From assembly GCA_003988795.1 (NCBI GenBank), contig QYAK01000011.1, positions 248,001 through 312,000 on the forward strand: a stretch of DNA of 64,000 nucleotides, in the 5' to 3' direction. This stretch comes from Proliferodiscus dingleyae. Lineage: Eukaryota > Ascomycota > Leotiomycetes > Helotiales > Lachnaceae. The notes below the pieces were generated by a model that saw only the letters and a list, made by a program, of their open reading frames with translations, made no database searches and was not told the DNA's origin. Below are positions 44,281 through 54,581 of the stretch, in pieces; positions within the stretch are counted from its first letter, which is position 1; each line of letters opens with the position of its first letter. A program made the position numbers and the translations under genes.

Positions 44281-47200
44281 ATGGAAGCCCAGGTAAGTTT
44301 TCAGGGCAGCTAAGGACAGAAGGCCTGCCGCGCCAGATTGCCTCTTCTACTTGTAGCACTATTGTTTTTTAGAAGTCCATGCTGATTTTTCATCCCCTGC
44401 CAGGTCTTGAATGCCATTGAGATTGCGTCAAACCCTACGGGCAACCAGGACCTTACTTTACAAGCTATCAATTTCATCCAGCAGCTTCGATCCGACGCAT
44501 CAGGCCGTCACGCATGCCTTTCCCTCTTCACAACGTCCCCCAGATACTCCGAAGTTGTCCGTTTGGTATCTCTAGATGTTGTCAACAATGCTATTCAGGC
44601 CGAGCATCTTGACGTACAGAGCTTGATTGGTGTGAAGGAGGGCCTATGGACATATATCAGGCAGGCGTATGGAACTGGGAGCCAGGACAATGTAGACCCG
44701 CCGAGTCTTCAGAATAAACTCACACAAACTTTTACTTTCCTCTTCATAATGATGTATAAGCAAGGCTGGGAAGGGTTCCTCGACGACTTCTTGGCTTTGA
44801 CCAGCGTCCAAAACAACTCTTCAAGAGACAATATACCTGGCATTGCACTATATCTTCGACTTCTAAGCTCCATCCATGACGAAATTGCAGATGTTATGCT
44901 CTCTCGCCCAACCTCAGAAACGAAGCGAAATACAGAATTGAAAGATTTACTACGAGCACGGGATGTTCAAAAAGTTACGACGTCTTGGCAGGAGATCCTT
45001 GCCCAGTACACAGGTCGAGATGATGGAATTGTGGAGATGACTCTCAAAGTTATTGCCAAGTGGGTAAGCTGGATTGATATATCACTAATTGTCAATCAAG
45101 AGACACTGAATCTGCTATTCCAACTTGCGGGACGCACCAACCCCTCAAACAAGGAAGACAAAGTGCGAAATGCCTCTATCGATACTTTCACTGAGATCAT
45201 CGCGAAGAAGATGAAGCCAGCCGAGAAAATGAACTTGATTGTGTTCCTTAATTTAGGAGGAGTTGTTTCTCAGCTTATAGCTAGCCCTGCACTTCATGAT
45301 CTTCGTACGACATCGAGTTACGATACTGATCTTGCTGAAGCTGTGGCAAAACTCATTAATAACGTGGTTTTCGACGTTGTCAAAGTACTTGAGGATTCTC
45401 ATACGGAGACTGAGACCAGAAGGACAGCTGAACAGCTGATTCAAACATTTCTGCCTCTTCTTTTGCGGTTCTTTTCCGACGAGTATGATGAAATATGCTC
45501 TACGGTTATACCGTCTCTGACTGATCTTCTCACGTTCCTCCGTAAAGCAAAACCTATCCCAGCTGCGTACTCTGCTATGCTTACTCCAATCCTTAACGCC
45601 ATTGTCCAGAAGATGAGATATGATGAAACGTCAAGCTGGGGAGTCGAGGATGAGCAGACAGATGAGGCGGAGTTTCAAGAACTTAGAAAGAGATTGCAAA
45701 ATCTACAAAAATCTGTTGCTGCCGTTGACGAAGAGCTTTATATCGATATTTTAAGCAATGTCATTGGCAACACTTTTCAAAGACTTGAACAACAAGGGGG
45801 CCAAATGGACTGGAGAGATCTCGACCTTGCACTCCATGAAATGTATTTCTTTGGAGAACTTGCCCTTCCAAATGGCGGTCTATACGCCAAAAGCCGGCCT
45901 TCTGGCGTCGCCGCTGAACGCTTGATTGTTATGATGTCGAAGATGGTTGAGTCTGGTAAGGTTTTGCTTGATGCCTCATTCGGCATGTTACTAACTGCTT
46001 GAAGGGATCGCATCCTTTGCTCATCCAGCGATTCAACTGCAATATATGGAAATCTGTGTTAGATATTGCACATTCTTCGAAAACCAGCCGCCATATGTCC
46101 CTCAAGTCCTGGAACATTTTGTCCGCCTTGTCCATCACGACCATACCAGAGTCCGCACACGGTCCTGGTATCTTTTTTTTAGATTTGTGAAGCACTTACG
46201 GGCACATCTGGGCAACGTCGCAGAAACCGTCATTCAATCTATTAGCGACCTACTACCTATCAAAGCCGAGCTACCTAGTGAATCAGGGGCCGACGATGAT
46301 ATGTCATCCGATGAAAGTGATCATTCTGCAGACGCTACTTTCACTAATCAGCTATATCTCTTCGAAGCTGTCGGTTGCATCTCATCAATTTCAACGATCC
46401 CCGTAGAGAAGCAAATATTGTACGCAAGAACCATTATGGAGCCTCTTTTCTCCGATATCGAACGTAATCTTTCATCTGCACGGTCTGGCGATGCTCAATC
46501 TACTTTGCAGATTCATCACCTCATAATGGCGTTAGGAACCTTAGCTCATGGTTTCTCAGACTGGACCCCTGGGAATCCCGCAACGGCTCATCTTGCTCCG
46601 GCAAAAGAAGTGTCAGAGGAGTTCAGCCGTGCTGCGGAAGCTATCTTAATAGCACTTGAGGCACTCAAAACCTCAACAGATATCCGTACTGCCGCCAGGG
46701 CTTCATTCACGAGGCTGATGGGTGTTCTGGGAATTGGAATGCTACCACTGCTCCCTCGCTGGATTAATGGACTGCTGTCTGAGAGCTCTTCTAAAGATGA
46801 AATGGCTATGTTCCTCCGTTTGCTGGACCAGGTAGTTTTTGGCTTCAAGAAAGAGATCTACAGTGTCTTGGACTCATTACTCACTCCACTCCTCCAAAGA
46901 GTTTTCGCGGGTCTGGCCGAACCAATAACTGGAACCGATGACGAGATTCAGCTTGCTGAGCTTCGAAGGGAATATCTGACATTCGTCCAGATCATCTTGA
47001 ACGAAGGTCTAGGTGCTGTCCTTGTCAGTGACTCGAATCAAGGATTTTTCGAGACTTTGATCACTTCCGTTACAACATTGGCAAGGACTGTTCAACCTGG
47101 GACTGGTAACCTGCCCGCAAGTAGACTCGCTTTCTCCGTTCTAACACGCATGGCTGATCTATGGGGTGGCCCTAACATCGCCTCCCTCTCTGCTCAGCCA

Positions 47201-47521
47201 ATGCCTTCCACCCTCCCTCCGTCTCCCGCCTTCCCAGGTTTCGACCGCTTCCTCATAGAGCGTTTTCACCCCATCTGCTGGGAAGTGCTCCGAGACCGGC
47301 AGTTCCGCCCTGTAACTGATGCACAGGTTAAGCAGGTCTTGAATGAAATTTCGGGACTAGAACAAATGATTTATTTGAAAACAGGCGATATGTTCTTGCA
47401 GCACCTACAGAGTTCGTTCTTCCTGGCTATGGGTATTGATGGCTCGGACTTTATTAAGGCGATGACGACGTCCACTGACCGGAAAGGCTTGTCGGCGTAT
47501 CTTCAACGATTTCTGAGCTAG
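44281..47521 (+). CDS. LOS1: Exportin-T, tRNA export receptor
   Basis: This is an importin-beta family receptor that carries mature tRNA from nucleus to cytoplasm with Ran-GTP. Exons are 44281-44292 (12 nt, MEAQ), 44404-45955 and 46005-47521, giving 1026 residues, the usual fungal Los1/Xpo-t length. HEAT-repeat helices run throughout. Characteristic stretches are EIASNPTGNQDLTLQAINFI and FLFIMMYKQGWEGFLDDFL, then KWVSWIDISLIVNQETLNLL, YVPQVLEHFVRLVHHDHTRV and RMADLWGGPN. The minute first exon is normal for this gene in filamentous ascomycetes as I recall it. The second intron is 49 nt (GTAAGG...GAAG). No membrane segment or signal is present. Identity is secure. Confidence 0.95.
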
Positions 47522-47961
47522 GGTGGCTGAACGTACGGTGATATAACGAGCATATAGCTAAGTACAGAAGAGGGTGGACATTACGACATGCATTTTATGA
47601 GGCGTTTGTGGAGATCTATACCATATCATAAGGGATAGTGGGGGCTTTTGAGGGTGCTGCAGGCTGGGCGTGGTCAATAGAGCCCATCGTAGGACACAAC
47701 TAAAATATAAGACTAGATTTCCTTACTACGTTCTAAGCTCTATGTTTCTCGGCAGGCGAGAAGATTTGCATATCACCCTACCCAATGAACAAGGAAGCGA
47801 AGCGAAGTGTATAGTTGTGAAACGTTGAAGGATACTACCAGAAGATCTACATGCTCATACTAATAGGGGGAACCCAACAGCATGGAAGGTTTCAGAGGTG
47901 AACGCAGAGAAAGTCAATGTAATGACTCCTGTCATTTTGTGATTTCAGATGTCTATCAATT
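47522..47961. other. Convergent intergenic spacer (LOS1 / LEU2)
   Basis: These 440 nt separate the stop codons of two convergent genes. AT-rich 3' UTR-like sequence is all that is seen. Confidence 0.4.
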
Positions 47962-49317
47962 CTAATGGAGTTCACCAAGAACCTTCTTCAACTCGTCGGC
48001 AACTGCATCACCTACTTCCGAGGTGCTAGAAGTACCTCCTATGTCCTTCGTCCGGATGCCTTTCTCGATGGTCCTTCTTACCGCCTCCTCGACAGCCCTA
48101 GCTTCGGTGGGTAAATGGAGAGAATATTTGAGCATCATAGCGACCGAGAGAATTGTCCCTACGGGGTTGACAATACCTTGTCCGGAGATGTCGGGCGCAG
48201 AGCCTGCGAAATTTTCATTAGTATACCTTATGCTGTGGAAGAATAGTCACCTACCATGGATCGGCTCGTAAATTCCATTGCACTTGCTCTTGCCATCTGG
48301 AACACCGCTCAAGCTCGCACTAGGGAGTAGGCCAATGCTACCGGGAATGATGCTCGCCTCGTCACTGATGATGTCTCCGAATAAATTACTGGTCACCACA
48401 ATCCCATTGAGGGCCCTTGGATCCTTTACCATCAGCATGGCAGCGCTATCAATCAAGTGATGAGCGATCTTGAGCTGCGGGAACTCTTTCGCCATGACCT
48501 CGCTGACCACTTTCCGCCATAGTCTGCTGGTGGCAAGCACATTCGCTTTGTCCAAACTCCATACGGGCAAAGGAGGGTCATGTTGTAGAGCTAGATGGGC
48601 TGCAAGTCTGGTGATGCGTTCGATCTCTTGCCGAGAGTAAGGCTCCGTATCCCATGCGGTACCATCACCCTCATCTTCTTTACGCTCGCCAAAATAGATA
48701 CCACCTGTGAGTTCGCGGATGATGGTAAAGTCCGTACCACGGCAGACGTCTGCTTTCAGCGGTGAGATGTCAACTAGAGCCTCTGAAGCAAAGTTGCAGG
48801 GCCGCAGGTTGCCATATGTGCCCATCTGCTTCCTCAGTGCAAGAATCCCCTGCTCTGGTCGTACTTTTCCCGTTCCCCATTTTGGCCCACCAATAGCACC
48901 AAGCAGAACCGCATCGGCTGCGTTGGCAGCCTCCAGGGCTTCGGAGGTGAGGGGCTCGCCAGTTGAGTCGATCGAGGCCTGTTTGAGCGTCAAATTCTTT
49001 CCTGAAGCACAAAACTTGGCATAAAGGTGTGGGACTGCCTACACCTCCAAGCAAATGCTCCTGGAAATTGAACTTTCCAGCACTTGGCCTATTGGCCTCG
49101 ATGACTTTGAGGGCCTACCACTTTGTAATCAGCTCCTAGCAGCCAATATGCTTTTGATTCAGCCACTTCCATACCTTGACAGCTTCCCTTGTAACCTATC
49201 CACCCAAATACTGCATTAGCACGCTTCTCTCAAAGCTCTCAAAGCATTCAGTGGCAGCAAGCTTACCTCAGGACCGCAATGGTCTCCGCCAAAGACAACA
49301 ATGTTGTGAGTTGCCAT
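47962..49317 (-). CDS. LEU2: 3-isopropylmalate dehydrogenase
   Basis: This enzyme oxidatively decarboxylates 3-isopropylmalate to 2-oxoisocaproate with NAD+ in leucine biosynthesis. Five exons, 49317-49267, 49195-49175 (21 nt), 49114-49043, 48978-48255 and 48203-47962, give 369 residues, the normal length. Motifs include MATHNIVVFGGDHCGPE, the FNFQEHLLGG turn and EAANAADAVLLGAIGGPKWG. The substrate-binding RPEQGILALRKQMGTYGNLR and RELTGGIYFGERK follow. Metal site residues lie in NLFGDIISDEASIIPGS, and EPIHGSAPDI binds NAD. The 7-codon second exon (VTREAVK) is the smallest in the window apart from the LOS1 and SAR1 first exons. The adjoining 780-nt upstream region has a CCG-N5-CGG string near 49413, one base longer than a Leu3 site. 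Identity is secure. Confidence 0.96.
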
Positions 49318-50097
49318 TTTATGCAGCTTAGAAGGCAGGATGGCAAGGTTGGAAACGAAACATATTGTCTCGTGCCTCTTTGATATTTCCTCAACTTTAT
49401 GCCCCGCCATTTTCGCCGGTCTTCGGAGACCAACCTACTATCGCCGAGTGCCCCTCGTTTGTGGCGTTGCTAACCATATTCGGAATGTGGGGCAGATTGG
49501 TCGAACGCCAACTGAGAAGTCACGCCTACGGCTATCTATAAGGGGATTTGGTACAGAGCAGTTTGTAGCTCTTCACTTGTCGAATGGTAAGCATGTTCGT
49601 TCATTTGCGTATGGAGCAAGCACCTGAGCAGCAGTCCAGATTCGAAGCCCACCTTGATCAAATAGACTTCCAAGCTTGAAGTGAAGCCACATCACAAAAG
49701 TCCTCGAGGACGATCAATTCTGTTCAATTCTTCTACTTAGATAGGACACGCTCACACACCAAGCCCATTCCATGGCTCGCCTGCCTGTCATGTGGCGATA
49801 TGATATGCAACGCTATGCTTTATAACATCATGTACAACTTTTTGTACAGAAGAAGGGTATCTGTCGACAAAGGAGATCAGTGCAGTGCATCGTAGTGTGT
49901 GATGAAATGATAATCAGTCGTGCTGGGCCTCTTCATATATTCATGATGAGGAATGCAGGTTTCGTATTGCCATTCAGGGCTCATAACTCTTGTAGGAGAT
50001 AATTGTAGGATATAGCGTTGTTTTTGTACTTGTTGAATGCCGAATCATGAAGCTATGATTTCTATAATGGGAGGTAAAGGCTTAGGTAATAGTATCT
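49318..50097. promoter_or_regulatory. LEU2 upstream region and 3' flank of the PHD-finger gene
   Basis: These 780 nt hold the LEU2 promoter. A CCGGTCTTCGG string lies near 49414-49424, similar to but one base longer than the CCG-N4-CGG Leu3 consensus, so a Leu3 site is not claimed. The left part of the PHD gene's 3' UTR is AT-rich. Confidence 0.4.
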
Positions 50098-52496
50098 TCA
50101 TCGAAATGATTTGAAGGACTTGTGTGCCAATGGCGAGGAACCTATACGAGTGGCTGTTCTAGAAGAATCCCGAATGCGCCCGCCACGATTCGGAGTGTTC
50201 GCACAGAATGCACAGATGTAGACAGGAGGAAGACTTCGCCGATCAATGCCGACACACTCAGCATGAAGCCAGTTGTCACAAGACTCGCTGCTCGAGTCAG
50301 TGGAGCACCATTTATGCGCAAGAGGTCACATACCATTGAATCATGAAGCCTTCACTGTCCGGATTGCTGCATACACATCTTGTAGTGCCACTCCTCGTGC
50401 TGGAGGGAGTCGTACCGTTAGGGTCTGTTATTGTTGTCGGTGATATGGTGGAGGAATTAAAGCTTCCGTACTGTGAACTCCTGCGAGGATTGTTGGAAGA
50501 ATATCGGTTGCGCTGAGTACTTCGTGTGTTCAGTATCTGAGTTTTCTTCCGGTCCTCCAGCACCTTCTTCAACTCTTGCGTGGCATCTCCTAACTTTTTA
50601 CCGTCATCTACCACAGTTTCTGCTTCACTTTCCTCACCATCCTGGTGATGGGACTGTTGGCTTGACGACTCTGAATGGCTATAACCACTGCTACTATGGG
50701 CTCTTGTCCGAAAACTATGGTTTGAAGTATCTAATCGAGCAGGTTTTGATCCCTTTGAAGGTTGTGGAAGGGTAAAAGATGAATTTCGACTTGGTATGAG
50801 GATTGGTTCATCATCTGAGGAAGAGTCTGGCGATGAGTCGCGGCCCTCGCTCCTGGATAATGGGCCTTCTTCAGCGGTCGCTGGCTCTTCTGGAACTACT
50901 ATGGTCTCTGTCCTAGCCCTACCTTTAGCATCTATGGTAAACTTCACTTCCATCCGAGGGCGAGGGGCTGAGAGTTCCGGAATCGAACCAAGGCTAGGTG
51001 GTCTTTGGTGTTTTGTGGGTGAAGATCGACCCATTGAAGGTCTAATTCGGTCTTACCAAGGTATTAGTGTGTATCGCAAATGGCAAAATAATGAGCTTAC
51101 CTGAAGGTCTCCTGCCCCTCACGTCACTAACGCTACGTTGCAGACCAGGGCGAATCGAGCCTCTAACAGGCGAGCTTACAGTGCCTCTATCATATCGACG
51201 AAGCTTGTTGCCGTCTGTGCCCCCTAGACCTCTAGATTTAAGGACCTCTTCCCGATCCCTAGACGCCTCCCTCAATTGATGTGAATACGGTTCCAAAGGC
51301 ACATGGCTTGTGACTGGGCGTGTTGGAGGTAGAGATACGTCTTCAAAGCCTGATGGTGTACTGATCGAGTTGTGTCTGCTGAATAGCAGACCAGGATCGA
51401 CGGCACCGTCCATAGCAACACCAGCAAATGGATCCTCTGAGGAGGCCGAGGTGCTGAATTCGAAAGGGGGAAGAGATGCCGGCGGCTGCGGCTCGGGTAA
51501 AGGTATTTTCGGAGCCAGAGGTCTTTGACGCTTAAAGGACGAGACAGAGGTGGAGGTGATAGCGGTTGTCTGCTGTGGTTGGCTTGCGGGCATGTTCACT
51601 GTATCCTGGAATACTTGATTGCTTCGCCCCCAGTCAAGAGAACTGCTGATTCTATGAGAACCTATATCGAACATCCCGCCATCCATTGGTGTAGTAAAGC
51701 CCATCTCCATGCCGCTCATGCTAGTATCCGGGTCCCAGAAGGGCTTTGTATTGGTGAAGGCGGGCGCCGTAGCAGGCGCAGACATGGGATAGAAGAACTC
51801 TGTCATTGAATCAGAGTTCTGCGTTGGTGTCTGGGAAAGGCCATAATGGCTGTCCTGAGATTCACTTTGCATAGTGTTAGTCTGAAGTTTTGGAGCTAGC
51901 TTCCTCGACCCCTTAGATGCCGTTGTTGGAGGAGTGGCTGTTTGCCCGCTGTACGCTTCCTCCAAGCCCTTTTTCGGCTTTCTTGGGGTCACCTGTGCCT
52001 TGGTGGTATCATCGAGACGGTTCAAGGTAGGTGAAGTTGGATCTGGTGAAGAGAGCAACCGGTCCGAGGAGTTGACAGGAGGCAGTGGTCTGTTCGGATG
52101 TGGAGATGGATGATGTACATGAGTTGCTATCTCAGCTGCAATATCTCCGTGGCTAGAATGGGGACGTTTCTGGGAGGTGGCTGTTGAGGGTTGCGGGGTA
52201 CCAATGTCCACAAACGAAGGAAGCTGAGAACTGGTCAAGCGACCTGGCGTGGAGTTGAATACCGAATATTCCTCCGCAAAATGAGGGGTCCAACCACTCC
52301 TATCCTCAAAAGCCGAAGTGTTGTTTCTTGGAGTCTGGAAAGTCGGACTTGGGAAATTCGCAGACGTAGGAGTTTTCGTTGGAGTAAGGGGTTGAGCGTT
52401 TGGATTCCCAAAGCTGTTAGACACGAGTCAGCATTCATATACTTCTAGAAGTCGTCCCGACAAAGCAGACCTGAATGCCTGTTGATCCCAACTCAT
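50098..52496 (-). CDS. PHD-finger protein with long Ser/Pro-rich N-terminus
   Basis: This is probably a nuclear chromatin reader. Exons 52496-52471, 52413-51101, 51051-50334 and 50287-50098 give 748 residues. The C-terminal PHD finger is complete in C4HC3 order: C672, C674, C686, C689, H694, C697, C711, C714 (TRCVCSNP...GFMIQ, then CESCDNWLHAECVG and YICAFC). C686 is split by the last intron (TG|C). The N-terminal ~660 residues are Pro/Ser/Thr-rich (PLTPTKTPTSANFPSP, WTPHFAEEYSVFNSTPGR) with an EEVLKSRGLGG patch and an EELKKVLEDRKK-like short coil. MSWDQQAF begins the frame in a 26-nt first exon. I do not know a named orthologue. A 4.7-kb upstream region with simple repeats follows on the right. 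Confidence 0.86.
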
Positions 52497-53615
52497 AGCA
52501 AAGTCAATCCGCTTAAGTTATGGCGGCTGACTGTAGGCAGAGTGCTGCCTGCACAACGAGCTAGGTGCTCCTCTGATACCTCCCACTAAGAGTCTCTGCC
52601 CTTTTCTATTTGCACAAGACGCAAAAAAGTTGCCCAGAGGCCAATCAAATGTGTCTTCTTGCTTGAGCTTTCGGGAACAAAACTGAAAGTAGAGGTCTGG
52701 GGATACCAGCAGGAGCTGTCAAAGCATGGCGAGCACGTATTCCTCAAATGGTTACCGATCCTATATGATCAGGGGACTCAGCATGGCAGTATTGAAGGAT
52801 CACAGTCAATTGGCCCTACCAGGAAAACCAAACAAATTTACATCAATCGACGTTGAGGGGCTCAAGTGAAGATGGTAAGCACGAGACACGCTGCTATCGC
52901 AGCATTCGAACACTCGTGGGCGGCTCCAAATCGTTCCACTGGGCGCCTCTGCGGGTGAAGCCGATCCAGGGCAACCTATTGATCGCGTGAGACTTTCTAC
53001 TCAGCAATGTTGCAAGTTCCACAATGTCTAAAGGAATGTCGAGGCACAACGATCACAAAAACGTTCTGGTCCCAGACAGTAACGAGAAAAAAGGTACCGG
53101 GGTTGCGAAAGTGGCAGCGGGGGACTCGAAAAGTGCAACAGCAACAGCACCGGCGACCAGGCCCTGGGAGTTAGAACCTATTCCAACCAGGAACTGGAAC
53201 TGCTGTTCCTAGCGTTGAGTGGAGGCTTGGAGGAATGCTCATTTCACTGGACCAGAATGGTCCTAGATAATGGGCGAGCGGCGGCCGAGAAGATGTCAAA
53301 CAAGGCACCGAAGCGCGCACCACAGAGCTGAGCTGGGGGGAGGTCCAGGGTTAGTTGGGTTGGCAGCGCAGCGCAGCGTTGTCCTGCAGTGTGCAGGCCC
53401 AGCCCAGATAGCTCCCAAAGTGCAGCAGAGTCAGAATGCCGCCGGTAAAATGAGGGGAAGGGCCAGGATCAGGGCACGGCCAGGTGAAAATTGGGCATTA
53501 GGACAGAGACGGACCTGGTGGACGTAGACGCCGACCCTCCATGCTATATGTTATCTATAGAGCACGGAGGAGGGCGAGGAGTTGCGTTGATGCCATTCCT
53601 AGCTGAGCAAACCTT

Positions 53616-53647
53616 GTACTGTACTGTACTACTGTACAGTACAGTAC
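53616..53647. repeat. Perfect 14-bp inverted repeat (hairpin, 4-nt loop)
   Basis: The left arm is GTACTGTACTGTAC, the loop TACT, and the right arm GTACAGTACAGTAC. It is fully complementary. The arms are themselves built of the palindromic unit GTACNGTAC, seen in other intergenic regions. Confidence 0.92.
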
Positions 53648-54140
53648 GCCAGAGCCGGTCAGCAGTGTAAGGTAGTCTTGAGGGGTCATTGAGAGCAGAG
53701 CAGAGCAGAGCACAGGTAGCAGCAGACCGAGGCCGGCAATCAGACTCACGGACGGGCTGAATACAGAGAACAAGAGCGAGAACGAGAACGAGTCGGGAGC
53801 TGAGGGGGAGAGAATTCTACTGGACAGGACAACAATACAGTGTCCATCCTTTCCAGAACTAGGACTAGGACTAAAACTAAATCCATACGGTTCTGTTCCA
53901 AGTAGCATTGGGCGTGGAACCTCCGTGGGCTATGATGCGGTGACTCTCGCCCACTTGGGGCTCAGTTTGGGCGCAGAGGTTGGCGTTGGCTTCTACAGTG
54001 GAGGCATCCCGTCGGTTGCGTGAAGATGGATCATCAACATTCTCAGCAGATGCGCCTCAAAGATGTGCTGTACCAATGTCGTCTGCGTGGACCCCTTTGG
54101 AGCCATGTCTTTGTCTTTTTTGCTTTCTGTTTTCTGTTTT

Positions 54141-54172
54141 CTGCTCTCTGCTCTCTGCTCTCTGCTCTCTGC
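54141..54172 (+). repeat. Tandem heptamer (TGCTCTC)n, about four copies
   Basis: The tract follows CTGTTTT-type units and forms about 55 nt of polypyrimidine sequence. Confidence 0.88.
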
Positions 54173-54350
54173 TTCTTCGACGTCGTCTCCTTTCCTCTGC
54201 TGCTCAATTACACTCTTGCGGCGAATGAAGCTCCGCTGAGCTGCCGACTCCACCAGCAGGACCTGCATACACAACTTGATGTCACCTCCCACCCGTCCCC
54301 AGGCGCACTCCTCACTCGACGTCGAGCTCCACAAGGCGTCCGATCGCAAG

Positions 54351-54390
54351 CAGATCCAAGCAGATCCAAGCAGATCCAAGCAGATCCAAG
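54351..54390 (+). repeat. Perfect tandem decamer (CAGATCCAAG)x4
   Basis: Four exact copies are followed by CCTCGCG. A partial copy (CGATCGCAAG) precedes the array. Confidence 0.95.
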
Positions 54391-54524
54391 CCTCGCGCGG
54401 CCAGGATTCATCAGTATAATCTCCGTCTGGTCACTCCCTGCCGCGAGCTTCCTTCCAGAATGAGGGAATACATGTTCTAGGCAGACCAGACCAGGCCACC
54501 ACCTTGTTGTACAAATCTTCGCTT

Positions 54525-54581
54525 CCATCACCATCACCATCACCATCACCATCACCACAACCACAACCACAACCACAACCA
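54525..54581 (+). repeat. (CACCAT)n followed by (CACAAC)n hexamer tracts
   Basis: About five CACCAT-type units pass directly into four CACAAC units. It reads as His/Pro/Ser-rich repeats in each frame but lacks gene context. Confidence 0.9.

Noticed and set aside
49414..49424. Leu3-type site upstream of LEU2
   Set aside because: The string is CCG-N5-CGG, one base longer than the CCG-N4-CGG consensus, and no second copy was found.
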